DNA of 64,000 bases from Rahnella sikkimica (GTDB taxonomy: Bacteria; Pseudomonadota; Gammaproteobacteria; Enterobacterales; Enterobacteriaceae): NCBI RefSeq assembly GCF_002951615.1, contig NZ_CP019062.1, positions 1,054,001 through 1,118,000 of the forward strand, in the 5' to 3' direction. Position 1 is the first letter of the stretch. Every line of letters begins with the position of its first letter. The translations under genes were made by a program, and so were the position numbers. This document shows positions 1 to 7,631 of this stretch, one piece after another. A model generated the notes under the pieces. It saw nothing but the letters and a program-made list of their open reading frames with translations. It was not told where the DNA came from and ran no database searches.

Positions 1-1118
1 TCTACAACGCCATAAAGTTTAACGGCGGCGTACGCTCTCAGGACGGCGGATCGGTATCATCTGCAAACCACGCAAGCTTTCAGCCTTACATCGAGACGTT
101 CGCGACCACGCCTGACGGCGATGGGTATGAAACAGTGCTTGGTGGCTGCATCAAAATGCTCTATGACCTCACTGTGAAAGAGAACTACGGTTTTACTACC
201 ACGTCAATGAAGGTTCTGGGGTCAGCGCCGGGTGAGGGTGGTCAGCAAATATCGTCACTCTCACAATACCCCGGTACTTACATGCAGCGGGTAAAAGACG
301 ACCTGACTTATGGGTACTCACTAGCACAGGCAGGCGGTAAGACATATGAACCGCTGGCGATGCTGTGGATACAGGGCGAAGCCAATCAGGCCGCAGGAAC
401 CACAGCGAGCGACTACATCACGGCGTTTGGTTCGATGATGACGCAGATAAATAGCTTCGCCACCACGGTGATGGGATCAACATTCACCTTCCCAGTATTC
501 ACTTACCAGTTTGCTTCATGGATGAACTGGACTGTGAACACGACTTACCCCGTTATCCCGTTAGCACTATCAACGCTGGCATCCACGCGGGCAGACGTCG
601 TATTAGCCACGGCAATTTATATGCTCCCTTACTACGACAAGGCACACCTGACCGGCGTGGGATATAAAATATTCGGGGCATATCAGGGACTGGCAATAAA
701 GAGAACCATTCTTGACGGTGTGAAATTTACGCCTCTTCAGCCAATCGACCATCTCGTTCAGGGCAACTTAATCACTACGCGTTTCAATCCTGTAGGCGGG
801 CTGGTTTTGGATACCTCTCTCATCTCTGATCCGGGTAATTACGGCTTCTCTCTGGTGGACTCTTCAGGCAGCGCACTAACCATTTCTTCAGTGAGTTGCG
901 CATATGACACCGTGACTGTTGTAACTGCGGCTACTGTTCCATCAGGCGCAAAGCTGAGATATGCATTTGTCGGCGGAACGGCGAATACCAACCCCGGACC
1001 AACTACCGGACCACGTGGTTGCTTGAGAGATTCGCAGGGCGATACGATTATTTTTGACCCCTCAGGCGTTAATTGGGCGATGCACAATTACTGCATAATT
1101 TTCGAATTATCATTGTGA
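1..1118 (+). CDS. Phage tail protein with SGNH / sialate-O-acetylesterase-like domain, 5' end outside window
   Basis: The reading frame is open from base 3, so the gene starts upstream of the window; an internal GTG at 135 is not a convincing start. The visible part resembles the C-terminal two thirds of an SGNH-type carbohydrate esterase. It has a WIQGEAN motif, typical of the block preceding the oxyanion region of sialate O-acetylesterases, and a DKAHLT motif that fits the catalytic DxxH. The catalytic serine would lie in the missing N-terminal part. The last ~110 residues form a separate beta-rich tail module. The next gene follows after 7 bases with a GAGG ribosome site. Context (tail genes downstream) suggests a tailspike or tail-tip esterase that deacetylates host surface polysaccharide. 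The family is fairly clear; the substrate is unknown. Confidence 0.7.
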   Translation, partial: YNAIKFNGGVRSQDGGSVSSANHASFQPYIETFATTPDGDGYETVLGGCIKMLYDLTVKENYGFTTTSMKVLGSAPGEGGQQISSLSQYPGTYMQRVKDDLTYGYSLAQAGGKTYEPLAMLWIQGEANQAAGTTASDYITAFGSMMTQINSFATTVMGSTFTFPVFTYQFASWMNWTVNTTYPVIPLALSTLASTRADVVLATAIYMLPYYDKAHLTGVGYKIFGAYQGLAIKRTILDGVKFTPLQPIDHLVQGNLITTRFNPVGGLVLDTSLISDPGNYGFSLVDSSGSALTISSVSCAYDTVTVVTAATVPSGAKLRYAFVGGTANTNPGPTTGPRGCLRDSQGDTIIFDPSGVNWAMHNYCIIFELSL

Positions 1119-1125
1119 GGTTCAC

Positions 1126-1842
1126 ATGGCAGGACTTGGGCTAAATATTCCAGGTGCATCATGGTCTGCTGCAAATGTCATCGGTTCAGTTTACCCGTTG
1201 CCATCGATAGCAAAATTGACAACTTATGGCAGTGCAGGTGCAACAGCTATTTTGGGAGCAGCACCAACGGTAATTAACACGCCAATATTGAGCACAAACT
1301 ATTTCACGGGCAGCGGGAACGGCGGCGGTTATGACACTGGCGTCGCTGATGTAGCCACCAAAACAATCATGCTCCTTTGTAGCCCGGCAGCATCAGGACG
1401 ATCTACAGGCATGGGGGACTATCAAGGTAGTGGTGTAACCCCTAATGGCGACTGGTTCTTGTTTGATGCCACTAACGGCGCTATCCGTGCCACGGCATCA
1501 ACAACCACCTCAACCTCTCAGAGCGCCCTTACCACAGCAATCTTCGATGGAAAGTTTTATCTGTGCTTCGCGGATTTCTCTGCAACGCAAGTAACCGTCA
1601 GTGTATATAAGGGCGGAACCCTGCTCAGCGGCACCACTCAGACACTGGCAACACGCGGAGTCGCTGCTGTGAACATTCGAATCGCCAGAGATTACACCGC
1701 CTCAGATACAAACAACGTCAATGCCAACATCAACATTGCGGCAAGCGGCCTGTGGCCGGGCGTTAACCTCACCACGGCACAAAAATTACAGATGTATAAC
1801 GTCATGGTCTCTCTGTATTCGAGCAAATTAACCCTCGGTTAA
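1126..1842 (+). CDS. Phage tail-associated protein, lectin-like beta-rich (function unknown)
   Basis: A 238-residue protein starting at an ATG preceded by GAGG at the right spacing. It is rich in Thr, Ser, Ala and Gly and has almost no charged patches, as is common for phage fibre and surface proteins. No enzymatic motif is visible. The middle (about 75-200) alternates short hydrophobic and polar stretches, including DGKFYLCFADF and VTVSVYKGG, which resembles a concanavalin/laminin-G-like sandwich; this is a pattern impression, not a family match. It lies between the esterase-type tail gene and the tail fibre gene, and a terminator follows its stop. Likely a virion decoration or receptor-binding accessory protein. 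Confidence 0.5.
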   Translation: MAGLGLNIPGASWSAANVIGSVYPLPSIAKLTTYGSAGATAILGAAPTVINTPILSTNYFTGSGNGGGYDTGVADVATKTIMLLCSPAASGRSTGMGDYQGSGVTPNGDWFLFDATNGAIRATASTTTSTSQSALTTAIFDGKFYLCFADFSATQVTVSVYKGGTLLSGTTQTLATRGVAAVNIRIARDYTASDTNNVNANINIAASGLWPGVNLTTAQKLQMYNVMVSLYSSKLTLG

Positions 1843-1873
1843 AACCTACTCAGCAAATTGAATGAATCCTATG

Positions 1874-1896
1874 AACCCGCCTAGTGCGGGTTTTTT
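1874..1896 (+). terminator. Rho-independent terminator after tail gene
   Basis: AACCCGC and GCGGGTT arms around a 5-base loop, followed by a run of six T. It ends the transcript of the esterase and lectin-like tail genes. Confidence 0.85.
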
Positions 1897-1913
1897 CATT
1901 TCTGGAGAAATAA

Positions 1914-3653
1914 ATGGATCGCCAAATAATTTACCCTGGGGCTATTCCCCTAGAGACGGATTTACTCAACACCAATAAATACACAATGATTGGCCTTGGC
2001 AAACTCTCCGCAGCAATGATGGGTACAAACACCTATCTTCGCGGCCTGATATGCGCACCAACAAGCCCGGCGTCAATGGTTGTTACTGTTGATCGCGGTG
2101 AAATCTACAGCGTCCAGAACGTGGACAACACAGCTTACTCATCACTTGCAGCTGACACTGTAAATACCATCCTGAAACAGGGCATCATCCTCAGTCAGAC
2201 ATCATTCACCTTGACCGCGCCGACAACTGCAGGCCAGAGCGTCAACTATCTGGTTCAGGTAACCTACAGCGATGTAGACTCCGGTGCGACCGTGCTGCCT
2301 TACTACAACGCTGCGAACCCATCAGTCGCTTACAGTGGGCCAAATGGTTCTGGCACCGCTCAGAACACCGTGCGTTCAGGTGTATGTACGGTCGCTCTCA
2401 AAGCGGGTGTTGCAGCTACTACTGGCACCCAGACAACTCCATCCGTTGATACAGGCTATACAGCAGCATGGGTAATTACTGTCGCTCAGGGCGCAACTAC
2501 CGTTACCGCGGCCAATATCGGTCTCGCAGCTAACGCGCCGTTCTTACCATTAGGCGGCATCGTTGACGCTATTCAAAAAAGCACAATGACGTACGCCGCA
2601 GACACGGGAGCAGCAAATGCCTATGTAGCTTCCTATGTGCCTAAATTGCCAACGCTCATCGATGGTATGCGTCTGACGTTTAAGGCTAAAACGGCGAACA
2701 CAGGGGCATCTACTTTTGCTCCAAATGGCAACACTGCCTATCCGCTTTATTCTCATGCAAACCAAGCATTGCAAGGCGGCGAGATTATTGCTAACGGCCT
2801 GATCGAGGTTGAGTGGAATAGCACGCTCACTGCTTGGATTCTTTGCGGAAACAGTGGCGGCTCGCTTCCTGTTGCCCCTGCAACTCAATCAAATCACGCA
2901 ATCAATTTGGGGCAGGCTCCAACAGTCGTAACCGGTGTGATCGGGCAATCCTCTAACGCAAAGATGGCAGTGGCAACAGTTTCAGCTACTGCGACATTCA
3001 CCGCTGATGAATTGATTGTTGGGACTGCATTGGGCGGCGCTCAATATCGCCTCGGGAGTTTCAGCAAAACCATTAACTTGGCGACGACCGGCGCGGGCGG
3101 GATGGACACTGGAGCGGCTCCAGCGTCTGGCTATGTTGCACTTTATGCGATTTATAACCCGACAACTGGGGCAAGTGCGCTGCTTGCTGTCAACGCCACG
3201 GCGGCAGTAGCGCCAACTGTTTACGGCGGCGCAAATATGCCTGCTGGGTACACTGCATCGGCTCTAGTAAGTGTATGGCGAACTGCAAGCTCTCAATTTG
3301 TTATTGGTTATCAGCAAGACAGAAAGATAGACGTTGCACGAGCAAATTTATTTCTCGGAACAGCGAATAACGCATCACAAGTTGCATTATCAATCTCAGG
3401 GTATGTTCCTATTAATGCTAAAAGTATTTACGGAGACGTTTATTACAATTCCAGCAGTGCCTCGGATTCTCTTTTATTTAGCTTGGCTCCAACTTCTGGG
3501 GTCGTCGGGCAATTGTTCTTTAGAGGCGTCCCATCAGCAAACCAAGCGATGTACAAGATAAATCTGCAAGTCAATCAAGCAATATATTACTCAAACACAG
3601 GAGCAAGCAGCAGCCCTGTATTCGCAGTATCAATTAGCGGGTATGAAATATAA
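1914..3653 (+). CDS. Phage tail fibre protein
   Basis: A 579-residue protein with an ATG start preceded by TGGAGAAATAA. The N-terminal ~200 residues (DRQIIYPGAIPLETDLL onward) resemble the conserved baseplate-attachment part of tail fibre proteins in enterobacterial temperate phages. The middle and C-terminal parts are Ala/Thr/Ser/Gly-rich with repetitive beta character, ending in an aromatic-rich tip (NQAIYYSNTGASSSPVFAVS). No catalytic motif is seen. The stop overlaps the start of the next small gene by one base (TAATG), implying coupled translation. Role: receptor binding at the virion tail. The gene sits on its own transcript after a terminator, so it may be expressed separately from the preceding tail genes. 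Confidence 0.75.
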   Translation: MDRQIIYPGAIPLETDLLNTNKYTMIGLGKLSAAMMGTNTYLRGLICAPTSPASMVVTVDRGEIYSVQNVDNTAYSSLAADTVNTILKQGIILSQTSFTLTAPTTAGQSVNYLVQVTYSDVDSGATVLPYYNAANPSVAYSGPNGSGTAQNTVRSGVCTVALKAGVAATTGTQTTPSVDTGYTAAWVITVAQGATTVTAANIGLAANAPFLPLGGIVDAIQKSTMTYAADTGAANAYVASYVPKLPTLIDGMRLTFKAKTANTGASTFAPNGNTAYPLYSHANQALQGGEIIANGLIEVEWNSTLTAWILCGNSGGSLPVAPATQSNHAINLGQAPTVVTGVIGQSSNAKMAVATVSATATFTADELIVGTALGGAQYRLGSFSKTINLATTGAGGMDTGAAPASGYVALYAIYNPTTGASALLAVNATAAVAPTVYGGANMPAGYTASALVSVWRTASSQFVIGYQQDRKIDVARANLFLGTANNASQVALSISGYVPINAKSIYGDVYYNSSSASDSLLFSLAPTSGVVGQLFFRGVPSANQAMYKINLQVNQAIYYSNTGASSSPVFAVSISGYEI

Positions 3654-3844
3654 TGGAAACTATTTACGTGCAGTTTTCAGATTCAAGCGAAGATGTAATC
3701 ATTGCATTGTTTGGGTCGCCGCAGAGCATCGAATACTACCCTTATCAGGGGGAAGTTAACGAATCAGACCCGCGATATGCTGTTTTCTGGAATAGTATTC
3801 CAGTCGAATATCAAGCAATGTGGCCGACCCCTTCAAGCACTTGA
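3653..3844 (+). CDS. Small tail-fibre-linked phage protein
   Basis: A 63-residue protein beginning METIYVQFSDS and ending MWPTPSST. Its start codon overlaps the tail fibre stop by one base. Short proteins of this type (I/V-YVQFSD start, a central YPYQGEV element, PRY, a C-terminal P-rich end) commonly follow tail fibre genes in enterobacterial prophages; no activity is known to me. It could be a cut-down relative of tail-fibre assembly chaperones, but no chaperone domain is visible. The downstream dehydrogenase begins 56 bases after its stop. Confidence 0.6.
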   Translation: METIYVQFSDSSEDVIIALFGSPQSIEYYPYQGEVNESDPRYAVFWNSIPVEYQAMWPTPSST

Positions 3845-3899
3845 CAACCCATCACTTTCACTTAGTATCAGGTCAAATTCTGATGACTTGGATGAAGAG

Positions 3900-4922
3900 A
3901 TGAAAGCAGCTTTTAGACACGGGCTTCGCAATGTGGTTCTCCGTGATATCGACATTCCGGAAGTAAAAAGTGATACTATTTTGATAAAAATCAATATGGT
4001 GGGGATTTGTGGGACGGATGTTAGTAGTTTCAAAAAATATCCGGAAAGCTTTTCCCCAGATGGTCACGAGTACTCAGGGACTGTCATTCAGGTTGGCAGC
4101 GATGTCACCAACATTAAAGTTGGTCAGCGGGTGACCGCTGATGTCTTCCTTAATTCCATGTGTGGTGCATGCGAGTTCTGTAAACGAGGGTTGCCATTCC
4201 ATTGCACTAGCAAGGGAAACATTACCACTGGAGGATTTGCAGAATATGTCCTCGTCAAAGCGTCAGCGAGTTTTGTCTTGCCTGATTCAGTTGATGACAC
4301 ATTAGGTGCATTGGTTGAGCCATTGGCTGTCGCAGTTCATGCGGTGAGAAAAATGCAGATTTCCCCTGGTTCCACCGGTGTTATTATCGGCGGTGGAGCG
4401 ATCGGACTATGTGCGTTAATTGCCGCATTAGATGCTGGTGCCGATAAGGTATATGTAGTCGCAAAACATTCAGCTCAAATTAAATTAGCTCTTGAGTTGG
4501 GTGCCACAGATGTATTATCAACAGATGATAATGAAGCTGTGGAAAAGCTAATGCAGAAAACAAATCTTGGCGTCGATTTCGCTATTGAGGCTGTTGGTGG
4601 TACTGCTTCGACAATGGATTCTGCATCTAAATTAGTAAGGTCTCTTGGGGTTATTGGCGTTCTCGGCGCTTTTGATTCAGGATATAAAGGGTATGACCTA
4701 TTTAATTCTTTAATGAAAGAGCATAAAGTTTGTTTTTCTAACTGTTATGGATATTTAGACGGAAAACATGACTTTGAGGTGGCTATCGATATCCTATCAC
4801 GCCGTGGTAATCTTCTACGTAAGTTAGTAACACATGTGATGAGCATTGATAAGATACAAGATGCTTTTTTGATTGCTGAAGATAAATCCACGGGATCTGT
4901 CAAGGTTCACTTAGTACCGTAA
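3900..4922 (+). CDS. Zinc-dependent medium-chain dehydrogenase (threonine/sorbitol dehydrogenase-like), prophage cargo
   Basis: A 340-residue MDR-family alcohol dehydrogenase. Catalytic zinc ligands are visible as Cys37 (GICGTD) and His56-Glu57 (GHEYSG). The structural zinc lobe has Cys88, Cys91, Cys94 and Cys102 in the usual C-x2-C-x2-C-x7-C spacing. A Rossmann nucleotide site GGGAIG lies at 164-169, so NAD(P) is the likely cofactor. The start at 3900 was chosen because homology begins there (MKAAF) with AAGAG just upstream; the frame is open further upstream but the extra residues overlap the tail gene. Substrate cannot be read from the sequence. It is more AT-rich than the chromosomal genes and lies between tail genes and the prophage edge, the usual place for lysogenic-conversion cargo. 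A hairpin follows. Confidence 0.85.
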   Translation: MKAAFRHGLRNVVLRDIDIPEVKSDTILIKINMVGICGTDVSSFKKYPESFSPDGHEYSGTVIQVGSDVTNIKVGQRVTADVFLNSMCGACEFCKRGLPFHCTSKGNITTGGFAEYVLVKASASFVLPDSVDDTLGALVEPLAVAVHAVRKMQISPGSTGVIIGGGAIGLCALIAALDAGADKVYVVAKHSAQIKLALELGATDVLSTDDNEAVEKLMQKTNLGVDFAIEAVGGTASTMDSASKLVRSLGVIGVLGAFDSGYKGYDLFNSLMKEHKVCFSNCYGYLDGKHDFEVAIDILSRRGNLLRKLVTHVMSIDKIQDAFLIAEDKSTGSVKVHLVP

Positions 4923-4936
4923 ACAAATATGAAAAA

Positions 4937-4964
4937 ATTAGGCTGCGCATTTGCACGGCCTAAT
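4937..4964 (+). terminator. Probable terminator after MDR dehydrogenase
   Basis: ATTAGGC and GCCTAAT arms with a GC-containing apical part, followed by TAATTTTT. It separates the dehydrogenase from the LexA-controlled gene. Confidence 0.6.
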
Positions 4965-5058
4965 TAATTTTTATCCTTCAAGCTTTCTTCCCTTCCAGAT
5001 CAGCCCTCTAAGATTTTCTCCAACAGCAGACCTTCACAATCTAAACTCACCATGATTA

Positions 5059-5078
5059 TACTGTATGCATAACCAGTA
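5059..5078 (+). promoter_or_regulatory. LexA (SOS) box
   Basis: TACTGTATGCATAACCAGTA matches the enterobacterial LexA consensus: CTG and CAG triplets exactly 10 bases apart, with TA flanks on both sides. It lies 16 bases upstream of the ATG of the next gene, where LexA binding would block transcription. Confidence 0.85.
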
Positions 5079-5093
5079 TTATTTGAGGTGGAT

Positions 5094-5366
5094 ATGGGTT
5101 CAAAAGAATCGGGATTCGATGTCGTCTATCGAGGCGAGACTCGACAGTGGATAGCTCCGGGAACCTACGTGTTCTTTCAGAGACAGAAAGAGCATGGTGG
5201 CGGCTACTGGCTTGGTCAGGTTTACGATGACTGGTTTGGGTTTGTGATGGAGAGGCCGGTTTCTTTGAGGGAGGGGATACATTTGCTTTTGACGATAAAG
5301 AGTCAGGAGAAGGACATTATGAAGTTTGATGACAGCATGGATACGTTCATGCTGAAGGGGGAGTGA
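5094..5366 (+). CDS. Small SOS-controlled prophage protein of unknown function
   Basis: A 90-residue protein (MGSKESGFD...), ATG at 5094 with GAGGTG six bases upstream; a GTG at 5088 is a less likely start. It is soluble, with a central aromatic-rich stretch (YVFFQRQKEHGGGYWLGQVYDDWFGF) and a C-terminal acidic tail. No recognised domain. It is preceded by a near-perfect LexA box and is the last + strand gene before the prophage border, so it is expected to be induced by DNA damage. Small LexA-controlled genes at the tail end of temperate phages sometimes affect RecA, induction or lysis, but nothing in this sequence identifies the role. Confidence 0.6.
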   Translation: MGSKESGFDVVYRGETRQWIAPGTYVFFQRQKEHGGGYWLGQVYDDWFGFVMERPVSLREGIHLLLTIKSQEKDIMKFDDSMDTFMLKGE

Positions 5367-5373
5367 GATTGTT

Positions 5374-5600
5374 ACGGGGCATATACGGGGCAAAAAATTA
5401 CCGCAAATCGATGTTACTACGTGTTAAGTAGCGAGTCGGTTTGCGGTAATACTCTGTCTAAACCGTGATTGGGGCTTAATTCACATTATTTCGTAGTTCT
5501 GCGGCCGCCTATCATGAATAAGCCAAGCTGGGCGAGATAACTTGCGGAAGTGAAAGAAGAAAGGATTTCCGGCGTGAGGGGTTAGGGCAGAGACGGGGCA
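5374..5600. other. Probable prophage right border (attachment region)
   Basis: The octamer ACGGGGCA occurs three times in direct orientation, at 5374, 5385 and 5593. An 11-bp perfect inverted repeat lies between them at 5397-5450. Gene orientation and content change here from + strand phage genes to - strand chromosomal genes. Direct octamers 11 bp apart resemble arm-type integrase sites. No integrase or tRNA end is visible, so the exact crossover is unknown. Confidence 0.4.
5397..5450. repeat. Inverted repeat with 11-bp perfect arms
   Basis: ATTACCGCAAA at 5397-5407 is repeated inverted as TTTGCGGTAAT at 5440-5450 around a 32-base centre that can itself partly pair (TCGATG..., ...GAGTCGG). 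There is no T-tract, so it is not a normal terminator. It may be a protein-binding site at the prophage end. Confidence 0.6.
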
Positions 5601-5670
5601 TGGCCCGCAACGTGGAGTTCAAAATCCTTCTGATTCCCTGCCTCTCCTGCATACGCGTGTGACGATGATT

Positions 5671-5787
5671 TTACTTAAACACTCCGTAGACTACCGTTCC
5701 CGCAATAACCCAGAACGCGACACACCCTGCCACGCAGATTACCCAAACGGCCCAAACGGGGAGTTTGTTTAAACGTTCTAACCCCAT
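5671..5787 (-). CDS. Single-pass small membrane protein (YmiA-like), 38 aa
   Basis: The frame is open to 5859, but the upstream part contains the terminator of the next gene upstream, so translation most likely begins at the ATG at 5787 (MGLERLNKLPV), which has GAGGTG upstream. The product has one strongly hydrophobic segment (residues ~11-34, WAVWVICVAGCVAFWVIAG) with basic residues before it and a final lysine. The FWV-IA pattern near the C-terminus resembles the short YmiA family of E. coli. No function is established. It is the first chromosomal-looking gene next to the prophage border and could also be a phage-end gene. Confidence 0.45.
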   Translation of the reverse strand: MGLERLNKLPVWAVWVICVAGCVAFWVIAGTVVYGVFK

Positions 5788-5813
5788 ATTTGCTATCACC
5801 TCTGATTTTAGAC

Positions 5814-5839
5814 ATAAAAAAGCCCCGGCGGCCGCCAGG
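5814..5839 (-). terminator. Terminator downstream of the IraP-like gene
   Basis: Read on the minus strand: CCCTGGCGGCCGCCGGGG, a very GC-rich self-complementary hairpin, followed by CTTTTTTAT. It ends the 5866-6207 gene. Confidence 0.8.
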
Positions 5840-5865
5840 GCGTAATCTCTATAATACATTCATTC

Positions 5866-6207
5866 TTATATTTCTAACTCGGGTTTCACGCCGTTTAATG
5901 CATTCAGTGCCTCAGCGTCCAGTTCAGGGTCGGCTTTATCGATCATTCGCGTAATTTCAATCAGGGCCTGAAAATGCTCAAACAAGAGCGTAGCATCCGA
6001 CTTGAGCACGTCATCGGCGGAATCCAGTACAGAATTTATCGCTTTATTCACGCTTTCTATGGCTTCCTGCGTGCCCCCGTTCTTACCCACGGTGAGAAAC
6101 AAGGCGCTCAGCAAAAGCGACTGCGCTTCAACCTGTGCAGTCAGCTGCTTTGCGTCGACTTCCATCCGGGAGATCTTTGCGACCATACTGAGAATGATAT
6201 TTTTCAT
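5866..6207 (-). CDS. iraP: IraP-like anti-adaptor (sigma-S stabiliser)
   Basis: A 113-residue, largely helical acidic protein. The N-terminal 35 residues (MKNIILSMVAKISRMEVDAKQLTAQVEAQ...) follow the pattern of E. coli IraP: MKN start, KxxxxE, K-x-L-x-AQVEA, then a hydrophobic A/M/L helix. IraP binds the adaptor RssB and so blocks delivery of sigma-S to ClpXP. This protein is longer than E. coli IraP (86 residues), with an extended acidic C-terminus. The start at 6207 has GGAGTTGTA upstream. It is monocistronic with its own terminator. The family call rests mainly on the N-terminal half; a general coiled-coil protein is the alternative. Confidence 0.55.
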   Translation of the reverse strand: MKNIILSMVAKISRMEVDAKQLTAQVEAQSLLLSALFLTVGKNGGTQEAIESVNKAINSVLDSADDVLKSDATLLFEHFQALIEITRMIDKADPELDAEALNALNGVKPELEI

Positions 6208-6289
6208 TACAACTCCTTCAGACAGAAATGATGAATCGACTCCACATTTCTACGCCAGGTTGGAAAATCTTCAAAATGAAATTTGAAAA

Positions 6290-6320
6290 AAATGAGCGGC
6301 CATTCTCAGGCCGCTCATTT
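6290..6320 (-). terminator. Terminator of the AI-2E-family transporter gene
   Basis: Perfect 12-bp stem AAATGAGCGGCC / GGCCGCTCATTT around the loop ATTCTCA, followed on the minus strand by TTTTTCAAATTTC. It lies just downstream of the 6346 stop. Confidence 0.85.
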
Positions 6321-6345
6321 GTCGGAAGTAAAACCTGTCATGCTT

Positions 6346-7470
6346 TTATGAAGCAGTTTTATCCGCGTCAGGGTGGTTTTTCCCTTCTTCGATAAAGTCT
6401 TCGTCAATCATATCGGTATTGTTCTGATGCTCGCGGCCAGAAAGAATATTCCAGCAGGCGATGAACAGGGCAGCAATCAGCGGACCGATAACAAAGCCGT
6501 TGATACCGTAGACTTCCATCCCGCCCAGCGTGGTGATCAGAATGAGGTAATCCGGCATTTTGGTGTCTTTGCCCACCAGCAGAGGACGCAGAATATTATC
6601 AACCAGGCCGATCACCACGACGAAGAAGACGACGAGGAAAATACCCTGCCACAACATTCCAGAGGCGAAAAAGTAGATCGTCGCCGGCACCCAAATGATT
6701 GCCGAACCGACGGCTGGGATAATCGACAGAAACGCCATCAGCGCGCCCCAGAGCAGGCTGCCATCGACGCCTGCGATGTAGAACGCCAGCCCGCCGAGCG
6801 CACCCTGTACGATCGCCACCACCACGGTGCCTTTCACCGTGGCGCGCGAAACGGCCGCAAATTTCATGAAAAGATGATGTTTCACATGGCGTGAAAGCGG
6901 CAGGGCTTCAAGCGTCAGATTCACCAGATACGCGCCATCTTTAATCAGGAAGAACAGGATATACAGCATGATGCCGAAACCGACAACAAAGCCGAACGTG
7001 CTCTTACCAATCACAAAAACGCTGCCCGCCAGATACTGACTGCCTTGTAAGGCGACGTCAGAAAGCTTTTTCTGAATCTCAGCCGTGCTGTCTAAATTAT
7101 GGTCTGCAAGGAAATGACGCGCCCATCTTGGTAAATGATGGATGGTGTCTGACACCAGCGTTGGCAGTTGTGATTCGTTCCCCTGAAGTTTGGTGTAAAC
7201 CGTATTGAATTCTATGGCCAGCGAAGAGGTAATAATCGCCAGCGGCGTGAAGACAATCAGACAAATGATCAGCACGGTCAGCAGTGAGATCAGACCGTTG
7301 CGGTCACCGACAAATTTCTTCAACCGGTTTTTCAGCGGATTAAAAATGACCGCCAGAATAATGGCCCACAGTACGGAAGAATAGTAAGGCCTTAATACGT
7401 CCAGGAAGGCCAATGTGACAATGAAAAGGATCATAATAAAGAAACCCTTTGAAAACCCTTTAACGACCAT
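6346..7470 (-). CDS. AI-2E family (PerM-type) inner-membrane transporter
   Basis: A 374-residue polytopic membrane protein. Hydrophobic segments lie at the N-terminus (residues ~8-25 and 30-45), around 65-85, and in a dense C-terminal block, including the conserved family end G-L-VDN-LRPLLVG and GPLIAALF. The start was set at 7470 because AGGAAC stands six bases upstream; the open frame extends to 7617 through a terminator sequence. The AI-2E exporter/permease family includes YdiK, TqsA and PerM; this is a different member and its substrate is unknown. The C-terminus is acidic and ends in HPDADKTAS. Monocistronic, with a strong terminator. Confidence 0.8.
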   Translation of the reverse strand: MVVKGFSKGFFIMILFIVTLAFLDVLRPYYSSVLWAIILAVIFNPLKNRLKKFVGDRNGLISLLTVLIICLIVFTPLAIITSSLAIEFNTVYTKLQGNESQLPTLVSDTIHHLPRWARHFLADHNLDSTAEIQKKLSDVALQGSQYLAGSVFVIGKSTFGFVVGFGIMLYILFFLIKDGAYLVNLTLEALPLSRHVKHHLFMKFAAVSRATVKGTVVVAIVQGALGGLAFYIAGVDGSLLWGALMAFLSIIPAVGSAIIWVPATIYFFASGMLWQGIFLVVFFVVVIGLVDNILRPLLVGKDTKMPDYLILITTLGGMEVYGINGFVIGPLIAALFIACWNILSGREHQNNTDMIDEDFIEEGKNHPDADKTAS

Positions 7471-7591
7471 ATTTGTTCCTCTGTTGATCCTTTTAACCTT
7501 GCTAGCATAGAACTCATTGGCGGTTTTACAAATGTCGGTTTTTTTTCGCGCAATTAAGGTCTTTAACATTCGCCAAAAAACGCCATAAAAA

Positions 7592-7611
7592 AAAGCGCCC
7601 TGAGGCGCTTT
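7592..7611 (-). terminator. dsbB terminator
   Basis: Minus-strand AAAGCGCC-TCAG-GGCGCTTTTTTTT: compact GC stem followed by eight T, 21 bases after the dsbB stop. Confidence 0.9.
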
Positions 7612-7631
7612 CATCATTGAAACGGAAGGAA

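Noticed and set aside
5600..5660. tRNA 3'-end like sequence (TTCAAAATCC) at the prophage border
   Set aside because: The pattern resembles a T-arm but no acceptor stem, CCA or complete tRNA can be folded; not called.
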